From Pusillimonas sp. T7-7 (GTDB lineage: Bacteria > Pseudomonadota > Gammaproteobacteria > Burkholderiales > Burkholderiaceae_B), in assembly GCF_000209655.1 (NCBI RefSeq), contig NC_015458.1:2976001-3040000 (forward strand): DNA of 64,000 nt, in the 5' to 3' direction. The notes beneath the pieces were generated by a model, which was not told the origin of the DNA, made no database searches, and worked only from the letters and a program-made list of their open reading frames with translations. Below are positions 1 through 8,760 of this stretch, piece by piece; the stretch's first letter is position 1; every line of letters starts with the position of its first letter. A program made the position numbers and the translations under genes.

Positions 1-1312
1 CAAGCTGGTTGCCCACTTGATACAGTGTCGCCTCATCATGCAACTTGCCAATGAGCTGCAGGCCCACTGGCATGCCGCTTTCATCTTGCATGAAGGGCAC
101 CGACAAGCTTGGATGCCCCGAGAAGTTTGTTGGCGCAGTCAATCTGGTCAGCAGCCATGGGGTTGAACGATCTTCACCGTTGATATGCGTCGTACGTTCG
201 TCAAGCAAAGGTGCCGTGACGCCACAGGTTGGTGTCAGCAACACGTCTACATGTTCCAATGCTTTATCAAAACATGCTTGCGCGATGCTTTGATACTTGA
301 GATTGCGAAGATATTCGGACGCCAGCACATCTTTACCCGTCAAAAGCCTGTCTTGCACTTCTTTGATAAAAGGCGCCTGTGCGTTCAGTGAAGCCTCGTG
401 TTGTGCATAGGCCTCTGTCTTCAGGACCAGCTGTTGGGCATCATAGATTTCGTATATATTGTCGACATCTACTGTTTTCACAACTGCGCCTGCTGCTTCA
501 AGTGCTTGAAGCGCCGCCTGCAAGCTGCTATTTACAGCGGACGATACATACTCAGAATAGAAGTTGCTGGGTACGCCAATGACCAGACCTTGAACGCTCT
601 GGCCAATTTTAGAGGAGTAGGTTCCAGCACAGCTACCGGAAATGACTTCCAGCAGCAGAGCATTATCTTGCACGCATGTGCTAATGGGCCCTACATGATC
701 CAGAGTTTTCGAAAGAGGGAACACACCTTGCGTAGGGACGAGCCCCAGCGTGGCTTTCATCCCGACAATACCGCACAGCGCAGCGGGCAATCGTATGGAA
801 GCGCTGGTGTCTGTTCCAAGCGAACCGTATGCCAAACCCGCAGCAACCGATGCGGCTGAACCACTACTTGAACCACCTGGAACCCTTGATGGATTTCGAG
901 GGTTGCGCACAGCTCCAAAATAAGATCGATCGCCCGTCGAACCATACGCAAACTGATGCGTATTAGCCTTGCCAATAATAATAGCCCCTGCTTTTCGGAG
1001 CCGGCGCACCACCTCTGCATCGTCCTTGGGAACGTTCTCGGCGTACTGTTCCGCACCCATCGTCGTACGATAGCCCGCCACATCAATGAGATCTTTGACT
1101 GCAATCGGCACGCCCGCTAGCGTACCCACTGCCTTGCCGGAAGCGAATTGTGCCTGTGCAGCCTTGGCCTCGGCACGGGCCTGATCTGCCATCACAGTTA
1201 TATAGGCATTAATCGAAGACGATTCAATATCTGCCAACAGCTCGTCCACGATATCGATGGGCGAACGCTCTCCCTTGCGATAAGCACTCGCAAGCTCAAC
1301 TATGCTTTTCAT
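1..1312 (-). CDS. Amidase (amidase-signature family), C-terminal end outside the window
   Basis: A minus-strand frame opens with MKSIVELASAYRKGERSP at 1312 and stays open to the window edge, so about 437 codons are present and the C-terminus is missing. It carries the amidase-signature hallmarks: GVPIAVKDL with the catalytic lysine, and the Gly/Ser-rich stretch VPGGSSSGSAASVAAG (around 850-890) with the cis-Ser and nucleophilic Ser, followed by DTSASIRLPAALCGIVG. The family hydrolyses carboxamides (amides, Asn/Gln derivatives, some carbamates) to acid plus ammonia in the cytoplasm. It lies 54 bp after the importer binding-protein gene in the same direction, so an imported amide or peptide-like compound may be its substrate. 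The substrate itself cannot be read from the sequence. Confidence 0.85.
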   Translation of the reverse strand, partial: MKSIVELASAYRKGERSPIDIVDELLADIESSSINAYITVMADQARAEAKAAQAQFASGKAVGTLAGVPIAVKDLIDVAGYRTTMGAEQYAENVPKDDAEVVRRLRKAGAIIIGKANTHQFAYGSTGDRSYFGAVRNPRNPSRVPGGSSSGSAASVAAGLAYGSLGTDTSASIRLPAALCGIVGMKATLGLVPTQGVFPLSKTLDHVGPISTCVQDNALLLEVISGSCAGTYSSKIGQSVQGLVIGVPSNFYSEYVSSAVNSSLQAALQALEAAGAVVKTVDVDNIYEIYDAQQLVLKTEAYAQHEASLNAQAPFIKEVQDRLLTGKDVLASEYLRNLKYQSIAQACFDKALEHVDVLLTPTCGVTAPLLDERTTHINGEDRSTPWLLTRLTAPTNFSGHPSLSVPFMQDESGMPVGLQLIGKLHDEATLYQVGNQL

Positions 1313-1333
1313 TACTTGGATTCCAAAAACACG

Positions 1334-1354
1334 GCCTACCCAAATTGGGTAGGC
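1334..1354 (-). terminator. Intercistronic hairpin between binding-protein gene and amidase gene
   Basis: A perfect inverted repeat with 10-bp arms around one base: GCCTACCCAA at 1334-1343 and its complement at 1345-1354. Read on the minus strand it is followed by GTGTTTTTGG, a short T run. It could be an attenuator or an RNA-stabilising hairpin lowering amidase output relative to the abundant binding protein. The function is inferred. Confidence 0.45.
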
Positions 1355-1366
1355 TCAGCACATCAC

Positions 1367-2482
1367 TTACTTGAACGGAACAATTTTTCCATCAGAGAAC
1401 GTCGCCAGGCGGACCTCTCCGCTGTTCTGGTTCTTCTCATCGAAACTGATCTTTCCGAGCAAGATATCAAAGCCCTCGAGCTTTTCCAGCCCAGCCTGAA
1501 TTTGCTTTGGCTCGCTGCCGCCCCCACGCTTGGCCGCTTCAACTACGGTGTAAATGGCGTCATAAGTGCCCGCTTCAAAAGCACCGGGTTCGTGGTTGTA
1601 CTTGGCCATGAAGGCTTTTTCGAAATTTTTCGATTTTTCATCTTCCAGCCCTGGCAGCCAGGTGGTTGGGAAAACCGCTCCGTTGGCGGCATCGCCAGCC
1701 AACTCAACAAATTTCGGCACGCCCTGGCCCATGTTGACAATCAATGTGGCATTGATGCCCAGCTCTTTGATTTGACGGGCAATAATGGACCCTTCGGTAT
1801 AGTAGCCATGAACAAAGATGACTTCAGGTTTGGTTTCCTTGATGTTGGAAAGCTGTGCCTTGAAGTCGGTTTCGCCGCGGTTATATTCCTCGTAGGCCGT
1901 GACGGTGGCGCCTATCTCTTTGGCCCGGTCTGCGGCCGCTTTCGTGGGCGGCTTGCCATAATCAGAGTTTTCCACCAAGAACGCGAACCGCTTCGCGCCT
2001 TTCTGGTTGATAAAATACTCAACCGCCTTGCTGTCCAGCTGGGCGTCGGTCATGTTGATGCGCCAAGTGTATTTGTAGCCTTGCTCGGTCACGGTTGGCG
2101 AACCCGCCTGACCATTGACTACAGGCACTTTGTATCGCTCATTCTCTTTAGTGAATGCAATGGTGACCAGACTTGCCGACGAACCCACAATCGCATCGAC
2201 TTTTTGCTGAGTAATCAGCTTCTTGGCGGCATTGATGCCCGCTGCCGGGTCACTGCGGTCGTCTTCGGCATGGAACTCAATGGGCTGGCCATTGAATCCG
2301 CCCGCCTTATTGATCTCCTCCAGCGCCAAGCGCGTGCCTTTGCGGTGGTTGTCGCCATAAGCAGCGGCAGCCCCCGAGATAGACTCTATGATGCCGATCT
2401 TTAGGGCGTCTGCCGCCGATGCTGCCCCTGTCACAGCCGCAAAGCCAAAAACAGCGCAAAACAACTTTGTTTTGTTAAACAT
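1367..2482 (-). CDS. Periplasmic substrate-binding protein of a branched-chain-amino-acid-type ABC importer
   Basis: A 371-residue type I periplasmic binding protein (LivJ/AmiC-like fold). The start at 2482 gives a good signal peptide, MFNKTKLFCAVFGFAAVTGA then ASA/A, and is preceded by AGGAGATGGAGT. The longer open frame up to 2623 is not needed. The mature part begins with LKIGIIESISGAAAAYGDN and contains the ligand-pocket segment DAIVGSSASLVTIAFT, typical of the HAAT family. It would capture substrate in the periplasm and deliver it to the LivHM channel. It is the last transporter gene of livHMGF-SBP, followed by an amidase. The family binds leucine-type amino acids but also urea, amides and aromatic acids, so the substrate is open. 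Confidence 0.9.
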   Translation of the reverse strand: MFNKTKLFCAVFGFAAVTGAASAADALKIGIIESISGAAAAYGDNHRKGTRLALEEINKAGGFNGQPIEFHAEDDRSDPAAGINAAKKLITQQKVDAIVGSSASLVTIAFTKENERYKVPVVNGQAGSPTVTEQGYKYTWRINMTDAQLDSKAVEYFINQKGAKRFAFLVENSDYGKPPTKAAADRAKEIGATVTAYEEYNRGETDFKAQLSNIKETKPEVIFVHGYYTEGSIIARQIKELGINATLIVNMGQGVPKFVELAGDAANGAVFPTTWLPGLEDEKSKNFEKAFMAKYNHEPGAFEAGTYDAIYTVVEAAKRGGGSEPKQIQAGLEKLEGFDILLGKISFDEKNQNSGEVRLATFSDGKIVPFK

Positions 2483-2540
2483 ACTCCATCTCCTAGTGGT
2501 GGGGTTATGGTTCTTAAGAACACTCATTACAATTGCTGGT

Positions 2541-3254
2541 CTAGTCTTCAATACCCAGATAGGCTTTTCTGACCGCGTCACTTTCCAGTAGCTTTGTTGC
2601 ATCATCCGATGCAATAATTTCACCCGACTCCATCAGATAGCCTCTTTGCGCCACCTTCAGAGCGAGCGTGACGTTTTGCTCAACGAGCAAAATGGTGGTG
2701 CCTGCGGCATGAATTTCTTTAAGCTTGGTCATCAGCTCGGCAACCACCAAAGGGGCCAACCCCAAAGAAGGTTCATCGAGCAGCAACAGTTTTGGGCGGC
2801 CCATCAATGCACGGCCAATGGCCACCATCTGTTGCTCTCCCCCACTCATGGTTCCGGCTTTTTGCTTCCACCGTTCCTTAAGACGCGGAAACTGACTCAG
2901 AATCTTGTCAATATCCTCTTGCATTTCCGCGCTGGTCGATCGCCTTGCTCGCGCGCCTATGGCCAAGTTCTCGGCAACGGTAAAGTCGGGAAATACCCTG
3001 CGTCCCTCGGGAACAATACTGATGCCTCGTCGAATGATCGAATCTGAACTGTCCGACTCAATGCGATCGCCCAGAAATTCGATACTGCCGCGCTTGACCG
3101 GCTGCAATCCAATGATGGACTTCAGCAGCGTACTTTTTCCTGCGCCATTCGCACCAATCAGTGTGACAAACTCCCCGGCGACAACATCCACACTGATCTG
3201 CTTGATGGCATGCACGTGGCCGTAGTAAGTGTCGATATCTTTTATTCTTAACAT
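2541..3254 (-). CDS. livF: ABC importer ATPase, LivF type
   Basis: A 237-residue ABC ATPase with Walker A GANGAGKST (residues 34-42), signature MSGGEQQMVAIGRAL, Walker B LLLLDEPSLGLAP and the H-loop region LLVEQNV. Its short size and the sequence MLRIKDIDTYYGHVHA match LivF. The ATG at 3254 is preferred over an upstream start because it is preceded by GGAGGTGAATGAG, which overlaps the end of livG. It would energise the LivHM permease with LivG, on the cytoplasmic face of the inner membrane. Confidence 0.93.
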   Translation of the reverse strand: MLRIKDIDTYYGHVHAIKQISVDVVAGEFVTLIGANGAGKSTLLKSIIGLQPVKRGSIEFLGDRIESDSSDSIIRRGISIVPEGRRVFPDFTVAENLAIGARARRSTSAEMQEDIDKILSQFPRLKERWKQKAGTMSGGEQQMVAIGRALMGRPKLLLLDEPSLGLAPLVVAELMTKLKEIHAAGTTILLVEQNVTLALKVAQRGYLMESGEIIASDDATKLLESDAVRKAYLGIED

Positions 3255-3255
3255 C

Positions 3256-4017
3256 TCATTCACCTCCACTACCCAGGTAAGCGGCAATAACTTTAGGATC
3301 GCCTTGCACTTGCTGTGGATCGCCTTCGGCTATTTTGTTGCCGTACTCAAGAACAACAATACGGCTGCACAGATCCATCACCAGCTTCACGTCGTGCTCG
3401 ATCAGCACAATGGTGTAACCCATGGCATTCAGTTTTTTGATCAACGCTTTAAGCGACACCCGCTCTTGCAGGTTCAAACCTGCGGCCGGCTCATCGAGCA
3501 GCAGTACTTTGGGGTCTGTCGCCAGGGCCCGCGCGATATCAAGCTGGCGCTGCTCGCCGTAAGGCAAGTTCTTCGCCAACTCATCCTTCTTCTTATCCAG
3601 CCCCACGTACGAGAGCAGCTCGATCGAGCGGCGCTCGGCCTCAGCGCGCTCTTCGCGCTCCTTGCGAGTGCGGAAAATGGAAGACAGCGCTCCTGATTTG
3701 GTTCGGCTTTGGCGACCGATCATCACGTTTTCGACCAAACTTAAATCGGGGAACACCATGATGTTCTGGAATGTTCTGGCCACACCAAGTCGGTTGATTT
3801 GATCAAGCTGCAGCTTGCTGATTTCGTGATCCTTGTAGAACACTTGCCCTGACGTTGGCGTATAAATGCCGCTGACCACATTGAACAAGGAGGTTTTACC
3901 GGCGCCATTGGGACCAATAAGGCCGGTGACCTGGCCTTCTTGCACATCGAACGACACATTGGTCAGCGCGCTGACCCCACCGAATCGGAGCGAAATATCT
4001 TTTACTGACAATGTCAT
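3256..4017 (-). CDS. livG: ABC importer ATPase, LivG type
   Basis: A 253-residue ABC ATPase with Walker A GPNGAGKTS (residues 35-43), signature LPYGEQRQLDIARAL and Walker B VLLLDEPAAGLN. The ending LEYGNKIAEGDPQQVQGDPKVIAAYLG is characteristic of LivG. Its ATG overlaps the livM stop (TAATG) and its own stop lies one base before the livF start, so the two ATPases and the permease are translationally linked. Confidence 0.93.
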   Translation of the reverse strand: MTLSVKDISLRFGGVSALTNVSFDVQEGQVTGLIGPNGAGKTSLFNVVSGIYTPTSGQVFYKDHEISKLQLDQINRLGVARTFQNIMVFPDLSLVENVMIGRQSRTKSGALSSIFRTRKEREERAEAERRSIELLSYVGLDKKKDELAKNLPYGEQRQLDIARALATDPKVLLLDEPAAGLNLQERVSLKALIKKLNAMGYTIVLIEHDVKLVMDLCSRIVVLEYGNKIAEGDPQQVQGDPKVIAAYLGSGGE

Positions 4018-4946
4018 TATCGAGTCCTCCAGCGCCCAATCGCATTAGGCAGGTCAGAGAGTCCTTTAGGCAGAAAAAGAATGACTATGGCCAATAAAAG
4101 TCCATACACCAGAACGTTGTAGTTGCCGAACCCTTGCGCGTATTCTTCAAGTATCGTGATGGCAAAAGCACCGATAATCGAACCGTAAAGATTGCCAATA
4201 CCACCGATAAATGCCATCACAAAGAAAAAGATCGAAATGGGCAGCCCCATTCTGTCCGGATCGATGAAGCCGTCGTAATGAACAAACAAGGTTCCCGCAA
4301 AGGCCGCAAACATGGTGCTCACCGTGAAAGACAGCACTTTGTACTTGAATACCGGAATACCAAGCGACTGCGCAGCAAGCTCATTGTTTGCAATGGACCG
4401 CAGCGCATCGCCTGTACGCGAGTCTGTAATTCTGCGCAAAATGATGAACCCGACAACCATGCAAAGCAGCACCATGTAGTAATACATAAGATCACTATTC
4501 AAGGTCCAGCCAAACAGGCTCGGACTGGGCACGGCGGTCAGACCCGAAGGGCCTCCCGTGATCGAGCTGTTTTTCACCAGAGTTTGCAAGATAACGCCTA
4601 CGGCAATACTGGCCAGAGCCAGGTAGTGGCCGCTGGTTCGCAGAACAATCAATCCCACGATGCACCCAAGAATGCCCACACTGATTGTGGCAATGGCCAC
4701 CGATCCCAGAAAGGGGAAACCCGACTTCATGAGAATGCCTGATATATAGGCGGCCAGCCCGAAGAACGCGGCATGGCCCAGGGATATCTGCCCGGTGTAC
4801 CCGATAAACAGCGTCAGCCCCATCACCACTATGGCCGCCGTGGTTGCCCGAATGCCCATATGTGTCAGGAACGGATCATTCAGAATCAACGGGACTAATA
4901 CCAGTGCCGCGATTGCAGCAAGATTTCCATACTTTTTTAGCAACAT
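4017..4946 (-). CDS. livM: ABC importer permease, LivM type
   Basis: A hydrophobic inner-membrane protein of about 309 residues with eight or more predicted spans. It has LivM-type motifs GYTGQISLGHAAFFGLAAY and the EAA-loop-like ...QSLGIPVFKYKVLSFTVS. An upstream in-frame start at 4985 would overlap livH. The start at 4946 (MLLKKYGNLAAIAALVL) fits the spacing after livH and places the first membrane span near the N-terminus. It pairs with LivH to form the translocation channel. Confidence 0.88.
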   Translation of the reverse strand: MLLKKYGNLAAIAALVLVPLILNDPFLTHMGIRATTAAIVVMGLTLFIGYTGQISLGHAAFFGLAAYISGILMKSGFPFLGSVAIATISVGILGCIVGLIVLRTSGHYLALASIAVGVILQTLVKNSSITGGPSGLTAVPSPSLFGWTLNSDLMYYYMVLLCMVVGFIILRRITDSRTGDALRSIANNELAAQSLGIPVFKYKVLSFTVSTMFAAFAGTLFVHYDGFIDPDRMGLPISIFFFVMAFIGGIGNLYGSIIGAFAITILEEYAQGFGNYNVLVYGLLLAIVILFLPKGLSDLPNAIGRWRTR

Positions 4947-4956
4947 GCCGATACCC

Positions 4957-5832
4957 CTAGACCTTTTGAATTTGCTTCTTGCCAAGCAAGCCGTTCGGTT
5001 TAACCAGGATGATCAGCAGCAGAATCGAGAATGAAACAAGATCTTTGTATGCCGAAGCCAGCAGCAGCGTGCCGTATTGCTCAATAACACCTAGCGTAAA
5101 CCCACCGAGCACGGCGCCCGACACCAACCCTAAACCGCCCAGTAGCGCGGCTGTGAACCCTTTGAGAATGATTAGTTGGCCCATATCGAACGTCAGCACC
5201 GCCACAGGCGCATAGACGATTCCTGCCACAGCCCCCAATACCGAGCACAAACCGAACGTCACGTTGTTAACACGGGACACATTGATACCCATCATTCGCG
5301 CTGTTGTCTTGTCTTGCGCAACCGCCCGAAGCGACAGGCCAAGCGCTGTTTTCGTGAACAGCACATAAAGCAGCGCCATGATGATGAAGGTGGTGGCAAT
5401 CACAATGACGTATTGGGCGCTGATTTGAACGCCGCCTAACCTCAACACGCCATCGCTCATGGCGGGGAATCTGTATGCTGAAGAGCCAAAGATGAGCTGT
5501 GCAACACTTCGTAGAATGATGAACAAGGCAATCGTCATGACCAGCAAAGACAGGCCATTCACATTATCCTCAAGCTTGCGCAGGAAAACTCTTTCCAGCA
5601 GCGAACCCAGGATGAATGCCGATATCATGCTCAGCGGCAGGGCCAGCCACATCGACAGGCCCAGGTCCACATGGAAGACAAACCCCATGAAGGCCCCGGC
5701 CATGAAAAACTCACCCTGGGCAAAATTAATGACGTCCATGCCCCGAAAAACCAGCGTGATTGCCAACGCAATCAAAGCATAGGTGCTACCCACCGATAAA
5801 CCAAAAATAAGCTGTTGAATGATGCTTTCCAT
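4957..5832 (-). CDS. livH: ABC importer permease, LivH type
   Basis: A 291-residue permease with multiple membrane spans and the LivH motif GSTYALIALAITLVFRGMDVINFAQGEFFM near the N-terminus. The start at 5832 (MESIIQQLIFG) is preceded by GGGAGTGG; the frame extends six codons further but without a better site. It is the first gene of the minus-strand operon livH-livM-livG-livF-SBP-amidase. The promoter must lie in 5833-6079, just below the lacI-type gene and the operator-like sites. Confidence 0.9.
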   Translation of the reverse strand: MESIIQQLIFGLSVGSTYALIALAITLVFRGMDVINFAQGEFFMAGAFMGFVFHVDLGLSMWLALPLSMISAFILGSLLERVFLRKLEDNVNGLSLLVMTIALFIILRSVAQLIFGSSAYRFPAMSDGVLRLGGVQISAQYVIVIATTFIIMALLYVLFTKTALGLSLRAVAQDKTTARMMGINVSRVNNVTFGLCSVLGAVAGIVYAPVAVLTFDMGQLIILKGFTAALLGGLGLVSGAVLGGFTLGVIEQYGTLLLASAYKDLVSFSILLLIILVKPNGLLGKKQIQKV

Positions 5833-6079
5833 CAATCCACTCCCATACATTGCTGTGAAGGGCTCTAAAAATGCCCTTGGCTATCAAACATGCTGGATAT
5901 GCCAAAACTTCGGACAATAGAAACCCCTAATCAATGGCCTGATGGCCATTGATTAATTTCTCTTTTTTGTGTTTGCGCAAAGGCTGGCGAGGCTAGTTCA
6001 CAAAAACCCTACTCATAAGCAGGAGAAACAGATAGCCTGTTTACCCAAACGTTAGGGTATTTTATGGGTTGGCCTTGTT
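5833..6079. promoter_or_regulatory. Control region between the LacI-type gene and livH
   Basis: 247 bp without a gene. It holds a perfect inverted repeat with 12-bp arms (TAATCAATGGCC at 5928-5939, 4-base loop, complement at 5944-5955) and one operator-like site at 6043-6058. The repeat is T-rich only on its + strand side, so it is either a weak lacI terminator or another protein-binding site. The livH promoter should be here; no clear -35/-10 pair was identified. Confidence 0.5.
6042..6059. promoter_or_regulatory. LacI-family operator-like palindrome, site 1
   Basis: ACCCAAACGTTAGGGT is a near-perfect palindrome centred on a CG step (6050/6051), the form bound by LacI/GalR dimers. It lies about 210 bp upstream of livH and just downstream of the LacI-type gene. 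A second copy with the same core is 56 bp away, centre to centre. Confidence 0.6.
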
Positions 6080-7141
6080 TTAGCTCAACCTAGGATAAAC
6101 CCGAACGTTTGGGTTGGAGCTCTCCCGCACGCAAAGCGTGGGCTCAAGAAACTCCGATTTGGGGCGGCCGCCCTTAATGGTTTCCAGCAACAGTTCTACG
6201 CTGCGGTACCCCATTTGATACATAGGGGAGCGAATGGTTGAAAGGCCTATCGGCAGTTCGCCTGCTATCGGCGTATCGTTAAACCCCACGACCGCCACAT
6301 CCCGGCCCACTTGAATTCCACTATCCCGTAGTGCACCCAACAGCCCGATAGCCAGGAAATCATTGACCGCAAAAATAGCAGTGGGTTTTTCTTTGCTGCC
6401 AGAGAAAAGCAGCTCGCCAGCAGCCCTTCCGCTTTTGGTATCAAACCCACTATGAATAATCCAATGCGGCGGTATATCAACCCCCAATTCAGCGCAACGC
6501 TGAATAAACCCTTCTGATCGGTCGTGCCCTGTTGTTGCATAGGGTTCCCCTGCAAACAAACAGATTTTCTTGTGGCCCAGTTGAACAAGATGGTCAGCAG
6601 CCATTTGACCGCCTTTATAATCATCACAAGTAACCGAGCAATGTGTTGGGGCATGACGACTAACCAATACCGTCGGAATGTCTCGCCTGGCAATTTCTTC
6701 CAGATATACTGCATTGTCGATTCGCGCATCGGCAATCAACAGTCCCTCTACGTTTTGGTCCAGCGCCGCCTCGCAAAGCTGTATTTGCCGCTCGGGCAGG
6801 TCAAGCGTGATGCCCACAAATGTGAGGTATTGCTTGTCTTTTGCCCCGGCATCAATCCCTTCATATATCGTCGCAACGACCAAGTCCGTTAATCGAGGCA
6901 GAATCACACCAATCAAACGGGTTTTACTGGTTTTTAACCCGATTGCTTGCCGATTCGGGCGGTAATTCAACTGTTTAGCCAGCTGCTTTATGCGTGTAAT
7001 CATTTCTGGCGAAGCAGCACTACGCGCCTCTGCGTCCGTTCCATTCAGAACACGAGAGACCGTTGACACGTGTATATCCAGTTGTGCCGCTAACGAGCGC
7101 AATGTTGTACGTTTACGTGTATTAGTTTTGTTTTGTGGCAT
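6080..7141 (-). CDS. LacI/GalR-family transcriptional regulator
   Basis: 353 residues. The N-terminal helix-turn-helix TTLRSLAAQLDIHVSTVSRVLNG is followed by the hinge-helix region LNYRPNRQAIGLKTSKTRLIGVILP and then a periplasmic-binding-protein-like effector domain with a typical ...AIFAVNDFLAIGLLGALRDSGIQVGRDVAVVGFNDTPIA segment. It is transcribed toward the liv-amidase operon and its 3' end carries one of two operator-like palindromes, so it probably controls that operon and perhaps its own transcript. The ligand is unknown; a LacI-type protein guarding a HAAT importer is less usual than a sugar system. Confidence 0.9.
   Translation of the reverse strand: MPQNKTNTRKRTTLRSLAAQLDIHVSTVSRVLNGTDAEARSAASPEMITRIKQLAKQLNYRPNRQAIGLKTSKTRLIGVILPRLTDLVVATIYEGIDAGAKDKQYLTFVGITLDLPERQIQLCEAALDQNVEGLLIADARIDNAVYLEEIARRDIPTVLVSRHAPTHCSVTCDDYKGGQMAADHLVQLGHKKICLFAGEPYATTGHDRSEGFIQRCAELGVDIPPHWIIHSGFDTKSGRAAGELLFSGSKEKPTAIFAVNDFLAIGLLGALRDSGIQVGRDVAVVGFNDTPIAGELPIGLSTIRSPMYQMGYRSVELLLETIKGGRPKSEFLEPTLCVRESSNPNVRVYPRLS
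6098..6115. promoter_or_regulatory. LacI-family operator-like palindrome, site 2, inside the regulator's 3' end
   Basis: AACCCGAACGTTTGGGTT is palindromic except for one base pair and shares the ACCC-N-AACGTT-N-GGGT pattern with site 1. It falls within codons 345-350 of the regulator gene. Two such sites in close helical range suggest cooperative binding or looping. Confidence 0.6.
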
Positions 7142-7425
7142 TTGTGCTCTTAAACCGACAATCTGACTTACTCCTTATTCTACTTCTTGACGGACAAGTG
7201 CCGATTGCATGTGGCGTTGTCAGAACATCACCTCAGGTTCCAGTTGTGATAATCAGCACAATGGCTGCTAGATATTGAGGATATCTTGTGAAAGCGAGCG
7301 GATATACAAAGACTTGCACAACAACAACATACTCAGTAGGATGTAGCTAGATCTCTTTGCTATAGACGCTGGGCAGAACAAGATTCTTCAGCCACCGTCA
7401 GAACTTTTTAGGTTGATATACCGGA
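7142..7425. promoter_or_regulatory. Divergent promoter region between LacI-type regulator and flavin monooxygenase
   Basis: A 284-bp intergenic gap between divergent genes that must contain at least two promoters. No copy of the ACCC-AACGTT-GGGT operator motif was found here, nor a convincing -35/-10 pair. The LacI protein is therefore not obviously tied to the monooxygenase cluster. Confidence 0.4.
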
Positions 7426-8760
7426 ATGGACATGGAAACCAACGCCCCTCCAGGCCCTAGCGTGGCAACGCAACTGCCTGTTTGCATAATCGGCGCAGGA
7501 TCATCTGGGGTCGCAGCGGCCAAAGCCTTGAAAGAAAAAAGCGTTGCATTCGAATGCTATGAAATAGGCTCCAACATAGGGGGGATGTGGCGCTACCAGA
7601 ACGACAATGGATTGTCCTCTGCATACAGAAGCCTTCATATCGACACAAGCCGAAAAAATCTGGGCTATTCCGACTTCCCCATTCCTGACCACTATCCAGA
7701 CTTCCTCTCCCATTTCGAGGTGCTTGAATACCTGGAGAGCTATGCCAAGCACTTTGGGGTGATGGAACACATTCGGTTTAAAACGCGTATTACCCGCATA
7801 GAACCGAAAGACGGCATTTGGCTCGTGACCCTCGATGATGGCGCCCAAAAGCGCTTTCGCTCCGTGCTCGTGGCCAACGGACACCTTTGGGACCCCCGCA
7901 CAGCTCAGTTTGATGGTCATTTCGATGGTGAGCAGCTGCATTCACACCATTACAAAACCTCTGACCCGTTCAAAGACAAGAACGTGCTGGTTGTGGGGAT
8001 TGGCAATTCGGCAGTTGATATTGCCGTTGACGTTTGCAAGGGCGCCAAAAGTACGCTGCTGTCCACGCGCCGCAGCGCATGGGTCATGCCAAAATACTTC
8101 ATGGGTTATCCCATGGATCAGGTCTCGTCATACATTGCCAAAACGTTTCGGCTGTCCACTCGTCGCACTCGTTCGATCATGCAGCGGCTTGCCTATCTTG
8201 TAACCGGTGATCAAACACGATTCGGCATCCCGCGTCCAAAACACGAAATCTGGCGTGAACACGCAACCTTGAGCCAAGAGCTACTACCTTACTGCGGACA
8301 TGGATGGATACGCGTAAAGCCGAATATCAAGCAGTTGCAGGGCACACATGTACAGTTTGAAGACGGAACGACAGAACCAGTTGATGTAATCATCCAGGCA
8401 ACAGGCTACAAAACAACCTTCCCCTTTCTTGATCGATCTCTATTCGAGGTGAAAGACGGGAAAGTCGATCTGTACCGCCGCATGCTGCCCATTGACCTCC
8501 CGGGTTTGTACATGGTCGGTCTGGTCCAACCCATAGGTCCGACCATCCCTCTGGTAGAGATTCAGGCGCGATGGCTGGCTTCCGTGCTTTCCGGCCAAAC
8601 CGCCTTGCCTGCGAGCTCAGTCATGCAGAAAGAGATTCAGGCCCACAACGACGCGATTGCACGCCAGTTCGTGGGTTCGGCACGCTATACCCTGGAGGTG
8701 GACTTTCGAACCTATGCAAAACAGCTGAATGGCGACATACAATCCGGCACAGCCACATGA
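7426..8760 (+). CDS. Flavin-containing monooxygenase (FMO/BVMO-like)
   Basis: 444 residues with an FAD-binding GAGSSG at 23-28, the FMO fingerprint FDGEQLHSHHY at 166-176 (FxGxxxHxxxY) and an NADPH-binding GIGNSA at 191-196. The enzyme would use NADPH and O2 to oxygenate a heteroatom or, as in related type I Baeyer-Villiger enzymes, a ketone. The fingerprint ends in Tyr rather than the Trp-Pro/Asp of classical BVMOs, favouring the FMO side. It is the first gene of a three-gene coupled cluster: its stop overlaps the TetR start (ATGA). The ribosome-binding site is weak. The substrate is unknown. Confidence 0.9.
   Translation: MDMETNAPPGPSVATQLPVCIIGAGSSGVAAAKALKEKSVAFECYEIGSNIGGMWRYQNDNGLSSAYRSLHIDTSRKNLGYSDFPIPDHYPDFLSHFEVLEYLESYAKHFGVMEHIRFKTRITRIEPKDGIWLVTLDDGAQKRFRSVLVANGHLWDPRTAQFDGHFDGEQLHSHHYKTSDPFKDKNVLVVGIGNSAVDIAVDVCKGAKSTLLSTRRSAWVMPKYFMGYPMDQVSSYIAKTFRLSTRRTRSIMQRLAYLVTGDQTRFGIPRPKHEIWREHATLSQELLPYCGHGWIRVKPNIKQLQGTHVQFEDGTTEPVDVIIQATGYKTTFPFLDRSLFEVKDGKVDLYRRMLPIDLPGLYMVGLVQPIGPTIPLVEIQARWLASVLSGQTALPASSVMQKEIQAHNDAIARQFVGSARYTLEVDFRTYAKQLNGDIQSGTAT

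Noticed and set aside
1148..2404. 418-codon + strand frame over the binding-protein gene
   Set aside because: It is the antisense of a clear periplasmic binding protein and has no family features.
5928..5955. Inverted repeat as the lacI terminator
   Set aside because: The T-rich side is on the wrong strand for the minus-strand gene, so it is kept only as an unassigned element of the control region.
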